A stretch of 64,000 bases of DNA. It comes from Saccharicrinis sp050296935. Lineage in GTDB: Bacteria > Bacteroidota > Bacteroidia > Bacteroidales > Marinilabiliaceae. The notes under the pieces are model-generated. The model worked only from the letters and a program-made list of their open reading frames with translations, searched no databases and was not told where the DNA came from. The translations under genes and the position numbers were made by a program. The stretch lies in the NCBI GenBank assembly GCA_050296935.1, contig JBNKRV010000320.1, forward strand, positions 8,458 to 72,457. The letters run 5' to 3'. Shown in pieces: positions 19,447 to 28,983 of this stretch (positions are counted from its first letter, which is position 1; every line of letters begins with the position of its first letter).

Positions 19447-20059
19447 CATCGCTCCACTGACTCTGGAAGCGGTTAAACCAATCATTGTCTTTCAAAGGTT
19501 CCTCTTCTTCAGTGTTACTAATGATATCCTCATCTAAATCTTTTTCGTTATATAAAACATGGTGACAAGCTCTAAGCACATTCACTAATTTTTGTCCCCA
19601 ATATAATTCAAAAGCATTAACCAACTCTATCAGAGCATCATTCATTATTTCTGTAACACCAATTCTATAGGCAAATAAGAAATCTTTGACATCCTGATAG
19701 ATATCTGTTAAGTTTTCAGAAATACTACTAGCTACTTCTCTTTGATCTGTTTCATTGTCCGGCACAAATACTTCCAAAAAATCATCAAACCGACCGAACT
19801 TATTTAATAAAGCATGTTGAATTCTAATATAATCTTCCTCATGTACTGTCTTCTCAATGTTTTCATCCAGCATATAATCCGGCTTGGGCAATACCAAAGC
19901 TTTAATATACAACAAAGGGAGAATCCGCACTACTATGGTCAACATTTCTTTAGCTGACAGGTTGTACTCATTTTCTAACTGATTACAATACTCGTTACCC
20001 ACAGTAACGAACTCAAGTACATTTTTCGAAAATACAATGTGATCTAATTCTTCTTCCAT
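19433..20059 (-). CDS. DUF5063 domain protein
   Basis: A 208-residue acidic cytoplasmic protein, mostly alpha-helical, ending in a Glu/Asp-rich tail with DNDWFNRFQSQWSDDD. It resembles the Bacteroidota DUF5063 family, which has no established function. The ATG at 20059 is preferred over an upstream TTG because a -7 box is located at 20093-20100. The coupling to the exonuclease gene is frequent in this phylum as far as I recall and hints at a shared RNA or DNA processing role, which remains inference. Confidence 0.78.
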   Translation of the reverse strand: MEEELDHIVFSKNVLEFVTVGNEYCNQLENEYNLSAKEMLTIVVRILPLLYIKALVLPKPDYMLDENIEKTVHEEDYIRIQHALLNKFGRFDDFLEVFVPDNETDQREVASSISENLTDIYQDVKDFLFAYRIGVTEIMNDALIELVNAFELYWGQKLVNVLRACHHVLYNEKDLDEDIISNTEEEEPLKDNDWFNRFQSQWSDDDEK

Positions 20060-20092
20060 CTGAAGGTGGCTCTCTTTATGAAATTCAATTGG

Positions 20093-20100
20093 CAAAAGTA
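20093..20100 (-). promoter_or_regulatory. predicted -7 box for the DUF5063-exonuclease-rlmI transcript
   Basis: The minus strand reads TACTTTTG followed by CC, matching TAnnTTTG. The inferred transcript start is about 25-30 bases before the ATG at 20059. No clear -33 TTG is present. Confidence 0.4.
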
Positions 20101-20439
20101 CTAAATTATTCCGGAAATTTCATGAGATTAATTTTGTTTATTGATGTGGCAATGAACATGTAAAGAATATCCTTCTTCATTTGCTAATGCTAAGAATCAC
20201 CCATAAGTAAAGGAATAATCATTTACCATAATTCCATCCTTAATTATCGATATACAATTGAAGTGGCTTTATCACCTAATACCTGGTATAAAAACCTGGT
20301 GATTTACTCTATTGTACTTGAGGTATATTAACACGATTAAGCATTTGTAAGTCTAATACTCTTCTTTTTTTCATCCAAAGCATGGCATAAAGCCTTGTAA
20401 TCCTTAAGCAAAAAATTCACTACTTCATAAATTAAAAAT
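20101..20439. other. intergenic region without identifiable feature
   Basis: About 340 bases between the divergent DUF5063 promoter and a decayed plus-strand gene. I see no conserved frame, tRNA or strong hairpin here. Confidence 0.4.
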
Positions 20440-20910
20440 ATGATCCTCTCCAGGCTAGCTAATTCGTTTGCTTTTTCTTTTGGAATTCTTATTTTAACTT
20501 CATGCACCTGTTACCAATCTGCATCTCTCAGCAGTGATTTGCCAGAATCACAATACAACGGTTTTTTTACGAAAATGACTCAGTTCAGATCATGTATTCA
20601 TTTGAAGGTTCAAATTGTAATTTAAATAGTATCAGCAAGAAAACTCCAATAAAATTCAGGTGTTATATTACTTATACAGATGTTCCTCAATCAAAAAATT
20701 CTCATTCAATAGAAAGTTTTTTGGGGGTTTCAGGCGTATTTAAGCCCCATACGAGGCAGGAATCAAACGTACTGACAGGTATCCTATTTCAAAGGTTCTG
20801 ATTTTGACTTCTTTATAGGTGGGATTGCTGTTGTTGCCATTTTAACCGCTAAAATAATAAGCGAATATGGTAACGAACTAACCATTGAAACTGTAATTCA
20901 AGGATTCTGA
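20440..20910 (+). pseudogene. probable decayed lipoprotein gene
   Basis: An ATG at 20440 opens a frame with a lipoprotein-like signal (FSFGILILTSC) that stops after 61 codons. A frame shifted relative to it continues (20592-20801), and the original frame resumes to encode a hydrophobic segment (FFIGGIAVVAILTAK) and TIETVIQGF before a stop at 20908. Two compensating shifts in a region that otherwise looks protein-like suggest a broken gene. No family is recognised, so it could also be chance open frames. The stop codon lies inside a strong hairpin. Confidence 0.35.
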
Positions 20911-20920
20911 ATTACAGTTT
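20888..20920. terminator. hairpin between convergent units
   Basis: AAACTGTAATTCA and TGAATTACAGTTT form a perfect 13-bp stem around a 7-base loop. It lies about 20 bases past the recQ stop on the minus strand and at the end of the decayed plus-strand gene. T runs are short (three), so it is a weak terminator or a transcript-end stabiliser for either side. Confidence 0.55.
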
Positions 20921-20940
20921 CAGGTTGATTGCACTCGTAG

Positions 20941-22839
20941 TTAGCGCACTATCCATTTACCATTATTCTCTTGATAAATAATTTGATTATCTGCCATCCA
21001 ATTAAAAATAGTAAGCCATTTATTTTCGGATATACCCATTTTATTTTCAATTTCAGATATAGTTTGAGGTTCTGTTAAGACTTCTTTTAGTTTTTTTTCC
21101 AATTCACTGGCTTCTTTTGTTAACAAACCTCTTTTCTTTTTATCAATACAGACATCACATACACCACAATCCGCAACCTCTTTTTGTCCAAAATAAAGAA
21201 GTAGGTACCTACTTCTGCAAACATGAGTGTACTCACAATAATCAATAACCGAATTCACACGCTTCTCATAATCTTTTCTCCTGTCACGATATACTTCATG
21301 AGGTAATTTCATATATCGAAGCTCTTCCCTTGGCTGCATATATCTAATCAAAGGTGTCTTTTTTGCAGGTATGTAATGAATAATTTTAAGATGATTTAGC
21401 TTATTAAGATACTGATAAACCAACTCAATATTTACATTTGCCCTTTTGGCTAAATCCTTCTCGTTAACAACCACATATTCAGTAAAAAAACCGGTGTACG
21501 ACCTTAACAATAATTTAATAAAACTATCGAAATGCTCATTGGTGAGCTGAAATCTGTACAAATCAGTTTTTTGAGCAATAAAATGAACTCTGGATGGATT
21601 ATGAGATTCCTCTTCATATTCAATATATCCTGCCCTCTGCAATATTTTCAGACTATTAAAAACCGTCAGAAGATTAAAGCTATATGCCTTACAAAAATCT
21701 ATCATATTAAAATCATAGACAAGATCTTCACCATGCCCGGAAGCCAATTGAAAAAAATTACCTAATGCATTGTAGACTCTGAAAATCACTTCTTTTTCAG
21801 GGAACGACACTGTAACGTTCTTTTTCAATCGCGTTTTATCAGCTTTTGACCATAATAGTACTGCCCATGATTTTTTCCCATCTCTACCTGCCCTGCCTGC
21901 TTCCTGAAAGTAGGCTTCTATTGAATCAGGCACATCCATATGAATTACAAGTCTTACATCAGGCTTATCAATACCCATTCCGAATGCATTTGTACACACT
22001 ATTACCTGAACCTTATCCTCCATCCAATCTTTCTGACGCAAATCTTTAGATTCCTGAGTTAGTCCTGCATGATAATTATGAGCTGTTACTCCATGCTCCC
22101 TTAACCACAATGTATATTCTTTGGTTTTTTTACGATTACGGACAAACACAACGGTACATCCATTTACCGACTTAACTATTTTAACCAACTGATTGAGTTT
22201 ATCATCCGTTTCCCGGACTATGTAGGCCAAGTTATCCCTTTCGAAACTCTTTTGTACAATATTTTTCTCTGGAAATAAAAGTCTGTCCTGAATATCATCA
22301 ACTGTTTGAGGCGTTGCTGTAGCTGTTAAAGCAAGTACAGGAACATCCGGAAGCTCCTTTCTTAATTGTGCAATCTTTAAATAAGAAGGTCGAAAATCAT
22401 ATCCCCACTGACTAATACAGTGTGCCTCATCTACAACAATCATGCTTACTTTAAAATAAGCCAGTTTTTCAAGGAATAAGGGTGTTGATAATCTTTCAGG
22501 AGACAGATATAGAAATTTATAATCACCAAAAATACAATTATCATAGGCTATATTGATTTCCTCTCGATACATGCCGGAAAATACTGCAACTGCTTTAATT
22601 TTTCTTTTCCGTAAATTAGCTACCTGGTCCTTCATTAAAGCGACTAAGGGTGTTACAACAATACACACCCCTTCCTTCACCATAGCCGGAACCTGAAAGG
22701 TGATAGACTTACCTCCTCCTGTTGGCATCAATCCAAGAGTATCCTTTCCTTCTCCAATGGAATGTACAATTTGATCCTGCATAGATCTAAAACCATCGAA
22801 CCCCCAGTAATCTTTTAATACTTTTAAGTATTTATCCAT
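20941..22839 (-). CDS. recQ: ATP-dependent DNA helicase RecQ
   Basis: A 632-residue superfamily 2 helicase with GLMPTGGGKSITFQVPA (Walker A), VVDEAHCISQWGYDFRPSY (DEAH with the RecQ aromatic-rich loop), ALTATATPQT, and EAYFQEAGRAGRDGK (motif VI). The RQC zinc site is visible in the cysteines of YCEYTHVC and CGVCDVC (about residues 540-570). A short winged-helix-like tail follows; a clear HRDC domain is not seen, as in the shorter of the RecQ paralogs many Bacteroidota carry. It unwinds DNA 3' to 5' during recombination and repair. Confidence 0.93.
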   Translation of the reverse strand: MDKYLKVLKDYWGFDGFRSMQDQIVHSIGEGKDTLGLMPTGGGKSITFQVPAMVKEGVCIVVTPLVALMKDQVANLRKRKIKAVAVFSGMYREEINIAYDNCIFGDYKFLYLSPERLSTPLFLEKLAYFKVSMIVVDEAHCISQWGYDFRPSYLKIAQLRKELPDVPVLALTATATPQTVDDIQDRLLFPEKNIVQKSFERDNLAYIVRETDDKLNQLVKIVKSVNGCTVVFVRNRKKTKEYTLWLREHGVTAHNYHAGLTQESKDLRQKDWMEDKVQVIVCTNAFGMGIDKPDVRLVIHMDVPDSIEAYFQEAGRAGRDGKKSWAVLLWSKADKTRLKKNVTVSFPEKEVIFRVYNALGNFFQLASGHGEDLVYDFNMIDFCKAYSFNLLTVFNSLKILQRAGYIEYEEESHNPSRVHFIAQKTDLYRFQLTNEHFDSFIKLLLRSYTGFFTEYVVVNEKDLAKRANVNIELVYQYLNKLNHLKIIHYIPAKKTPLIRYMQPREELRYMKLPHEVYRDRRKDYEKRVNSVIDYCEYTHVCRSRYLLLYFGQKEVADCGVCDVCIDKKKRGLLTKEASELEKKLKEVLTEPQTISEIENKMGISENKWLTIFNWMADNQIIYQENNGKWIVR

Positions 22840-23022
22840 TTTATAATTGCAATCTCTTACCTGAAAAATTATTTAACTGATAATTTTTGAAATGTGAAGA
22901 TATTCGTTTTTAAGCATCGCTTCAAAAAACAAGCGATTTTATTTAAAGCATCTGAATATATTTTACCTAACAAACTGAACAACGCACATTTGACTCTGTC
23001 GCCAGAAAAACCTGTATGCTTT

Positions 23023-23068
23023 AAAAAAAAGAAACCCCCAGATGGTCCGAAAAACCATTTGGGGGTTC
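23023..23068 (-). terminator. strong rho-independent terminator of the hydrogenase operon
   Basis: On the minus strand GAACCCCCAAATGG pairs with CCATCTGGGGGTTTC across a short loop (23031-23068), followed by eight T residues (23023-23030). It starts about 20 bases past the stop codon of the last hydrogenase gene. Confidence 0.92.
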
Positions 23069-23088
23069 ATATAAAATGCAATTAGTAT

Positions 23089-23565
23089 CTACTTGTATTC
23101 GGCAAGAATATCTTTCACTTCTTCCGGAGCTACCCGACCATAAACTTTTTCTCCAACAGTTACCACCGGAGCTAATCCACAAGCCCCGACACAACGCAAA
23201 CTGCTAACAGAAAACTTTCCGTCAGGAGTAGTTTCGCCTACTTTTACATCCAGCAAACGCTTAAATTCATCTAATACTTTTTCAGCTCCCCGAACATAGC
23301 AAGCCGTTCCCATGCAAATAGAAATCGGGTGCTTACCCTTTGGAATCATGGTAAAAAATGAATAAAAAGTAACTACACCATATACATGTGCAATATTCAC
23401 GTTTAACTCGTTGGCTATAATTTCTTGCACTTCTGCTGGTAAATATCCAAAAATACCCTGAGCGGCATGCAACACATTAATTAGTTCACCTTTTTCGTAA
23501 TTAAACTTCTTGCAAACTTCTTTTAGTTCCTGAACTTTGCTATCAGCTAATTTAATTTCTGCCAT
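23089..23565 (-). CDS. hydC: NuoE-like [2Fe-2S] subunit of the bifurcating-type hydrogenase
   Basis: A 158-residue thioredoxin-like [2Fe-2S] protein of the NuoE/HydC family. The four ligands are the cysteines in CMGTAC (CX4C) and CVGAC (CX3C). An N-terminal helical region (KEVCKKFNYEKGELINVLH) precedes the ferredoxin fold, as in NuoE. It passes electrons between the flavin subunit HydB and the rest of the complex. A good ribosome binding site, AGGAGG, lies about 9 bases upstream of the ATG. It is the last gene of the operon, 15 bases after hydA. Confidence 0.93.
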   Translation of the reverse strand: MAEIKLADSKVQELKEVCKKFNYEKGELINVLHAAQGIFGYLPAEVQEIIANELNVNIAHVYGVVTFYSFFTMIPKGKHPISICMGTACYVRGAEKVLDEFKRLLDVKVGETTPDGKFSVSSLRCVGACGLAPVVTVGEKVYGRVAPEEVKDILAEYK

Positions 23566-23580
23566 AATTTCAGCCTCCTG

Positions 23581-25356
23581 TTAATCATTTTTAATTTCAA
23601 CTTTCTTTTTCTTATCAAAGTAATGTGTATGAAGAAGTTTATGCGACAACTCACCACATGGTTCTCCCAGGAATTCATCGTAAAGTTTTACAATAAATGG
23701 ATTCTCATGCGATTTACGAATTGTCTTTCCTTCATCCTCACGGTAGATTGCTGCAGCCCTTTTCTTAAGGATATCAGTATCACCATGGTGATAAGGCTGA
23801 CCACCTCCACCAATACAACCTCCGGGACAAGCCATAATTTCAATAGCATGAAATTCAGATTTTCCGGCCTGAACATCCTCAAGTAATTTACGAGCATTTC
23901 CTAGTCCGTGTGCAATACCAATTTTAATTGGAAGGCCATCAAAATCAACAGTAGCCGAACGGATTCCTTCAAAACCACGAAGAGCATCAAATTCAACTTT
24001 CTCTAATTTCTTTTTAGTTTGAACTTCGTAAGCTGTACGAACAGCTGCTTCAATTACACCACCTGTATTAGCGAAGATTACACCTGCACCTGTTGATTCT
24101 CCCATTGGATTATCAAACTCTTCATCTGTAAGATCTTCGAAATTAATATTAGCACCTTTAATCATTTGTGCTAACTCACGTGTTGATATTGAAAAATCAA
24201 CATCCGGATTTCCATCAACAGCAAATTCCGGGCGACTTGATTCATATTTTTTAGCTAAACATGGCATTACTGAAACTACCACCATATCTTCGCGTTTTAT
24301 TCCCATTTGATCAGCCAAATATGTTTTGGCCACAGCACCGAACATTTGTTGTGGAGATTTAGCTGTAGAAGGTACATCCAGCATATCCGGGAAATTGCTT
24401 TCGAAAAAGTTTACCCAACCCGGACAACATGATGTTAAAATTGGAAGTTTTACGTCTTTATCTCCCGATAAATGCTTCTGCAATCTTCCTAATAACTCTG
24501 TTCCCTCTTCCATAATTGTAAGGTCAGCAGCAAAGTCGGTATCAAAAACTTTATCGAAACCTAACTTTTTAAGTGCTGAAGTCATTTTACCAGTTACCAA
24601 AGTACCTGCATCCATACCGAACTCTTCACCAAGAGCAGCGCGGACGGCGGGAGCTGTTTGAACAATAACAGTTTTTGAAGGATCAACCAATGCAGCAATT
24701 ACCTTACGAGAATTATCGACCTCTGAAAGCGCACCTGTAGGACAAACAGCCACACACTGACCACAATACGTACAAGTTGACTTTTCAAGATCCATTTCGA
24801 ATGCAGGTGCAACCACTGACTCAAATCCACGATTAATAGCTGAAAGACAGCCCACTGTTTGTATCTCATTACAAGCCATCTCACAACGGCGACACATAAT
24901 ACACTTATCCATCTCACGGATAATGGCAGGTGAACGATCTTCTTTATAATGCGACTGCTCTCCTTCAAAAGGAATTTCTCTAATTCCTAAATTCTGAGCC
25001 ATTGTCTGCAACTCACACTTTCCATTTTTTACACAAGTTAAACACTCTGCAGGATGATCCGAAAGAATTAATTCCATTACAGTACGGCGGGCATTTACAA
25101 CTCTTAATGAATGTGTATTTACATCCATACCTTCTGTACATTCCGTTTTACATGCTGGTGCAAGATTCCTTCTTCCTTCAACTTCAACTACACAAATACG
25201 ACAACCACCGGGGTTGTTTTCATATTTCATATCATGCAGTTTCATGTGGCATAAAGTAGGAACATCCACTCCTACAGATTTTGCCGCTTCTAACAATGTA
25301 GTACCTTTTTCAACTACTACAGGTTTGTTATCTATATTTAATTTTACAATATCCAT
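23581..25356 (-). CDS. hydA: [FeFe]-hydrogenase catalytic subunit HydA1
   Basis: A 591-residue HydA with a NuoG-like N-terminus. Cluster sites in order: [2Fe-2S] at C36, C52, C55 and C69; His-ligated [4Fe-4S] at H101, C105, C108 and C114; two [4Fe-4S] at C152/155/158/162 and C195/198/201/205. The H-cluster motifs are all canonical: TSCCPGW (C310, C311), MPCLAKKYE (C366), and EIMACPGGCIGGGGQP (C510, C514). A small-subunit-like tail follows. It reversibly makes hydrogen, with electrons from NADH and probably reduced ferredoxin when complexed with HydB and HydC. It lies between hydB and hydC in one operon. Cytoplasmic; no Tat signal. Confidence 0.96.
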   Translation of the reverse strand: MDIVKLNIDNKPVVVEKGTTLLEAAKSVGVDVPTLCHMKLHDMKYENNPGGCRICVVEVEGRRNLAPACKTECTEGMDVNTHSLRVVNARRTVMELILSDHPAECLTCVKNGKCELQTMAQNLGIREIPFEGEQSHYKEDRSPAIIREMDKCIMCRRCEMACNEIQTVGCLSAINRGFESVVAPAFEMDLEKSTCTYCGQCVAVCPTGALSEVDNSRKVIAALVDPSKTVIVQTAPAVRAALGEEFGMDAGTLVTGKMTSALKKLGFDKVFDTDFAADLTIMEEGTELLGRLQKHLSGDKDVKLPILTSCCPGWVNFFESNFPDMLDVPSTAKSPQQMFGAVAKTYLADQMGIKREDMVVVSVMPCLAKKYESSRPEFAVDGNPDVDFSISTRELAQMIKGANINFEDLTDEEFDNPMGESTGAGVIFANTGGVIEAAVRTAYEVQTKKKLEKVEFDALRGFEGIRSATVDFDGLPIKIGIAHGLGNARKLLEDVQAGKSEFHAIEIMACPGGCIGGGGQPYHHGDTDILKKRAAAIYREDEGKTIRKSHENPFIVKLYDEFLGEPCGELSHKLLHTHYFDKKKKVEIKND

Positions 25357-25375
25357 TGTTTATGAACTTTTAGAA

Positions 25376-27169
25376 TTACTGGATGCTGATCGCATTAAAT
25401 TTACATTTCTCCATACATGCACCACACTTAATACATACAGTTGTATCAATTAAATGAGGTTGCTTTTTGTCGCCTGATATAGCATCAACAGGACAAACCC
25501 GAGAACACAATGTACAACCCACACAAGTTTCTGCGCTTATCACGTACTCCATAAGATCTTTACACTGACCTGCAGGACATTTTCCATCCTTTACGTGAGC
25601 TAAATATTCTTCTGGAAAATTATCCATTGTTGACAGTACCGGGTTAGGAGATGTTTGACCTAAACCACAAAGAGATGTATCTTTAATTACATTTCCAAGG
25701 TTGCGAAGGATACCAAGATCTTCTTCTGTTGCATTACCTTTAGTAATCTTATCTAACATTTCGTACAAACGCTTGTTACCAATTCTGCATGGAGCACACT
25801 TACCACATGATTCTTCCACTGTGAAGTCAAGGTAGAATTTAGCTACAGAAACCATACAGTCATCCTCATCCATTACAATCATACCTCCCGATCCCATCAT
25901 TGAACCTGATGCAATCAGATTATCATAATCAATAGGAATATCAAGATGCTTTTCTGTTAAACAACCACCTGAAGGACCACCTGTCTGAACGGATTTAAAC
26001 TTTTTACCATCTTTAATACCGCCACCAATATCAAAAATAACTTCACGCAGTGTAATACCCATTGGAACCTCAATTAAACCAACATTGTTGATTTTACCTG
26101 CCAAAGCAAATACTTTAGTTCCCTTACTCTTTTCTGTACCTATTGAACTAAACCACTCTGCACCGTTATTAATGATTACCGGAATATTAGCAAATGTTTC
26201 AACATTATTTACATTGGTAGGTTTGCCTTTATAACCACTTACAGATGGGAATGGAGGTTTAACGGTTGGCTCTCCACGAAGGCCTTCCATAGAATGGATC
26301 AATGAAGTTTCTTCACCGCAAACAAAAGCACCGGCACCATATCGTAATTCAACATCAAAATCAAATCCGGTTCCAAATATATCTTTTCCAATTACTCCTA
26401 ATTTACGAGCCTGATCGATTGCAATTTTCAAACGTTCAATCGCTAATGGGTATTCGGCACGGATATAAATTAAACCGTTACTTCCGCCAATGCAATAACC
26501 ACAAATCGCCATAGCTTCCAATACAGAGTGTGGATCTCCTTCCAGAATGGAACGATCCATAAATGCACCTGGATCACCCTCATCAGCATTACAAACTACA
26601 TATTTCTCGTCATTCTCCACCTTATTAGTGATTTCCCATTTCAATCCTGTTGGGAAACCACCACCTCCACGACCTCTTAGTCCTGAGTCTTTTATTATTT
26701 TAATAGCCTCTTCCGGTGTCATTTCCGTCAACACTTTACCTAGTGCTGCATAACCATCACGAGCTACATATTCATCAATATTTTCCGGATTTATAAAACC
26801 ACAGTTACGTAGTGCAATACGGATTTGCTTTTTGTAGAAGCCCATATTCTTAGAATCAGCAACTTGCTCTTTCTTATCCGGATCGGTATATAGCAAACGC
26901 TCTACTTTACGTCCTTTTACCATGTGTTCAGATATCAGTTCGCCAGCATCTTCCGGCTTAACCTGAACATAAAAGGTATTATCAGGAATCATTTTAACAA
27001 TCGGTCCTTTTTCACAGAATCCAAAACATCCTGTACGAACCACCTGAATTTCATTCTCTAAGCTATTATCAGCAACAGCTTGTTTTAAATTTTCGACAAT
27101 CTCTTCACCTTGTGAGGCTCGGCATCCCGTTCCTCCACAAACTAAAATGTGATTATTATACTTGGCCAT
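25376..27169 (-). CDS. hydB: NuoF-like NADH/FMN subunit HydB1 with both accessory domains
   Basis: A 597-residue protein with three parts. Residues 1-95 are a thioredoxin-like [2Fe-2S] domain (CGGTGC and CFGFC). Residues about 130-510 are the NuoF core, with the NADH loop RGRGGGGFPTGLKW, FMN segment CNADEGDPGAF, and the [4Fe-4S] motif ESCGKCAPCRIG. Residues about 535-597 are a two-cluster ferredoxin domain, CVGCTLCSRVCP and CIKCGACMEKC. This complete set is the signature of electron-bifurcating HydB, which splits electrons between NAD and ferredoxin. It lies 19 bases upstream of hydA and 9 bases after the hydD-like gene. Confidence 0.95.
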   Translation of the reverse strand: MAKYNNHILVCGGTGCRASQGEEIVENLKQAVADNSLENEIQVVRTGCFGFCEKGPIVKMIPDNTFYVQVKPEDAGELISEHMVKGRKVERLLYTDPDKKEQVADSKNMGFYKKQIRIALRNCGFINPENIDEYVARDGYAALGKVLTEMTPEEAIKIIKDSGLRGRGGGGFPTGLKWEITNKVENDEKYVVCNADEGDPGAFMDRSILEGDPHSVLEAMAICGYCIGGSNGLIYIRAEYPLAIERLKIAIDQARKLGVIGKDIFGTGFDFDVELRYGAGAFVCGEETSLIHSMEGLRGEPTVKPPFPSVSGYKGKPTNVNNVETFANIPVIINNGAEWFSSIGTEKSKGTKVFALAGKINNVGLIEVPMGITLREVIFDIGGGIKDGKKFKSVQTGGPSGGCLTEKHLDIPIDYDNLIASGSMMGSGGMIVMDEDDCMVSVAKFYLDFTVEESCGKCAPCRIGNKRLYEMLDKITKGNATEEDLGILRNLGNVIKDTSLCGLGQTSPNPVLSTMDNFPEEYLAHVKDGKCPAGQCKDLMEYVISAETCVGCTLCSRVCPVDAISGDKKQPHLIDTTVCIKCGACMEKCKFNAISIQ

Positions 27170-27178
27170 GATTCAATA

Positions 27179-27589
27179 TTACTTTTCGTTATTGTCTTCG
27201 TTAGCAGTAGTGTAACTTACTGGAATAATTCCATCTACTAATTCACCTCCAATGATGTGTTTAGTAATGATTTCCTCAGCTTTTTGAGTATCAACATTTC
27301 CATAAACCACAGGTTCAGTTCCGGGAACATGAACTTCAATAGTAGGTTCGGAATGACAATATCCCATGCAGCCGGTTTGGGTAACAACTGCATCTACAGC
27401 ACGATTATCTAACTGCTCAATCAGATAATTCATTGTTTCTTTAGCACCTGAAGCAATACCACAAGTAGCCATTGAAACCTTAATTTGAACCATTTTTTCA
27501 GGACGATCACTTTTTTCACGAAGCGTAATCTTCGACTGAAGTTGCTCCCTCATCTTCTTCAGATCATCTAAGGTTTTAACTTTTGCCAT
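27179..27589 (-). CDS. HydD-like thioredoxin-fold ferredoxin protein
   Basis: A 136-residue protein with a helical N-terminus and a thioredoxin-like [2Fe-2S] fold. Only three cysteines are in the cluster positions: the first of ATCGIASGAKE, where the usual second Cys is replaced, and the pair in CMGYC. This three-Cys pattern recurs in small subunits preceding hydB in bifurcating hydrogenase operons, as far as I recall, so it may be normal for the family; whether it still holds a cluster is unclear. It is separated from hydB by 9 bases and is probably translated from the same transcript. Confidence 0.82.
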   Translation of the reverse strand: MAKVKTLDDLKKMREQLQSKITLREKSDRPEKMVQIKVSMATCGIASGAKETMNYLIEQLDNRAVDAVVTQTGCMGYCHSEPTIEVHVPGTEPVVYGNVDTQKAEEIITKHIIGGELVDGIIPVSYTTANEDNNEK

Positions 27590-27672
27590 TTTGCATTTAT
27601 TATAGTTTGTAAATAATTTATGTGTTTATCCAGATCAAGATTTATACATCAAGTTCTGCACAATAAAGTCTC

Positions 27673-28221
27673 TTATAAATCCACTCCGATTTCCATCAGA
27701 TTTTCTTCTATCATTTGCTTTAAAAATTTCACCACACCGGGCTCAGTCACCTCTACTCCGTCCAACACTTGTTTTACTTCCCTACTATCAAATGTATAAA
27801 CCTCATCATCTAATTTATGATGATATATAAAATCCACATTCGGATTACCTGAAACCATTAAACTTACCGTTCCACTTATATCGCCCAAAGGTGGTCGGTC
27901 AATGTGCGTTCTTGAAAAGGTTGCCACTAATCTGGTTCCTTTACCCAGCTCTGATTCTATATTTAAACCGCCACCTGTTAATTGGGTATTTTGCTGTAAA
28001 AGCGGAATGCCCAAACCTACTTTACGTGTTTTCCGGGATGTGAAAAATGGATTCAGTGCACTCTCAATCGTTTTTGCATCCATCCCACAACCATCATCAG
28101 TTATTGTAATTATAAAAGTATCATCCATTGAATTTTCAACAACAGACACCTCTATCAGTTGAGCTTTTGCTCTTACCGAATTGCCTATTATATCTAAAAT
28201 ATGCATTGATATGTCACGCAT
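27673..28221 (-). CDS. GHKL-type ATPase, histidine-kinase-like, no phospho-acceptor domain
   Basis: A 182-residue protein that is almost entirely one HATPase_c domain. N box ILDIIGNSVRA, G1 box DDGCGM and G2 box GLGIPLL are clear. There is no His-containing dimerisation domain, sensor or receiver domain, so it is not a conventional sensor kinase. A C-terminal extension of about 70 residues (SGTVSLMVSGNPNVDFIYHH and onward) is unassigned. It lies 4 bases after the PHP gene and 83 bases before the hydD-like gene. It most likely phosphorylates a partner or acts as an ATP-dependent switch within the hydrogenase regulatory set. Confidence 0.85.
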   Translation of the reverse strand: MRDISMHILDIIGNSVRAKAQLIEVSVVENSMDDTFIITITDDGCGMDAKTIESALNPFFTSRKTRKVGLGIPLLQQNTQLTGGGLNIESELGKGTRLVATFSRTHIDRPPLGDISGTVSLMVSGNPNVDFIYHHKLDDEVYTFDSREVKQVLDGVEVTEPGVVKFLKQMIEENLMEIGVDL

Positions 28222-28225
28222 AATA

Positions 28226-28978
28226 TTACTCTTTAAAACAGATGCTTACTACTTTTCGCCCCTCTTCTCCGGATAAGGCCTTTTTTATTTCTTTAAATGA
28301 CGCTTCTTTTAATAAATACGATGTATATGCACTTCCTATTTGATCCGGCATATGTGCATCTGAATTTGTGATTACTGAATAATTTTTCACCCAGCTATGC
28401 TTTTTGACAAACTGATCATAATCAACCGTTTTGCTTACTTCAAGAGCACTTACTATTAAATCCGGCGGTAAAAATCCCAACTGACTTGATATACTATATC
28501 GTGCCCGATCAATATGTGCCGGAATAAATATCCCATTGAGAGATCTTACTTTTTCAGCAATCTCATCGATTGATTTATCCAGTCCTACAATCAACAACCT
28601 TTCCTCCTCACCTTCAATATTATTGTTCTCATCCACCCATACCTGATCTCCGAAAAGCTCGGGTTTATTTTTAACTACCGGAAGACATGAATCCAAATAC
28701 TCCTGAAAATCATTCAATAGGTCATCATTTTCAAAGAACGTAAGGCAATGCACCTCTTCTTTGGTATTTATCTCAACTCCACATAATACATTAAGGCCTT
28801 TTTTTTGACCGAGGTCTCTAATTACCTTACATTGCTTTGTACTGTTGTGGTCGGCGATTCCAATTATGGCTAAACCTTTGTTTAGTGCCTGATTTATAAT
28901 ATTATCGGGACTCATTTCCAAACTAGCACATGGTGATAGTATAGTATGAATATGTAAGTCGACCCGATACTCTTTCAT
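28226..28978 (-). CDS. PHP-domain metal-dependent phosphoesterase
   Basis: A 250-residue PHP protein. The metal-binding elements are HIHTILSPCASLEM (residues 8-21) and ADHNSTKQ, with a later GIFIPAHIDRA and ITNSDAHMPDQIG. This is the same architecture as the stand-alone PHP phosphoesterases that hydrolyse phosphate esters or nucleotides. Its placement between a DRTGG gene (5 bases upstream) and the GHKL ATPase (4 bases downstream) ties it to the hydrogenase control system. A role in dephosphorylating a protein or small molecule there is inference. Confidence 0.87.
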   Translation of the reverse strand: MKEYRVDLHIHTILSPCASLEMSPDNIINQALNKGLAIIGIADHNSTKQCKVIRDLGQKKGLNVLCGVEINTKEEVHCLTFFENDDLLNDFQEYLDSCLPVVKNKPELFGDQVWVDENNNIEGEEERLLIVGLDKSIDEIAEKVRSLNGIFIPAHIDRARYSISSQLGFLPPDLIVSALEVSKTVDYDQFVKKHSWVKNYSVITNSDAHMPDQIGSAYTSYLLKEASFKEIKKALSGEEGRKVVSICFKE

Positions 28979-28983
28979 ATAAA

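Noticed and set aside
22894..23085. 63-codon plus-strand frame upstream of recQ
   Set aside because: It runs through the hydrogenase terminator hairpin and lacks a plausible start region.
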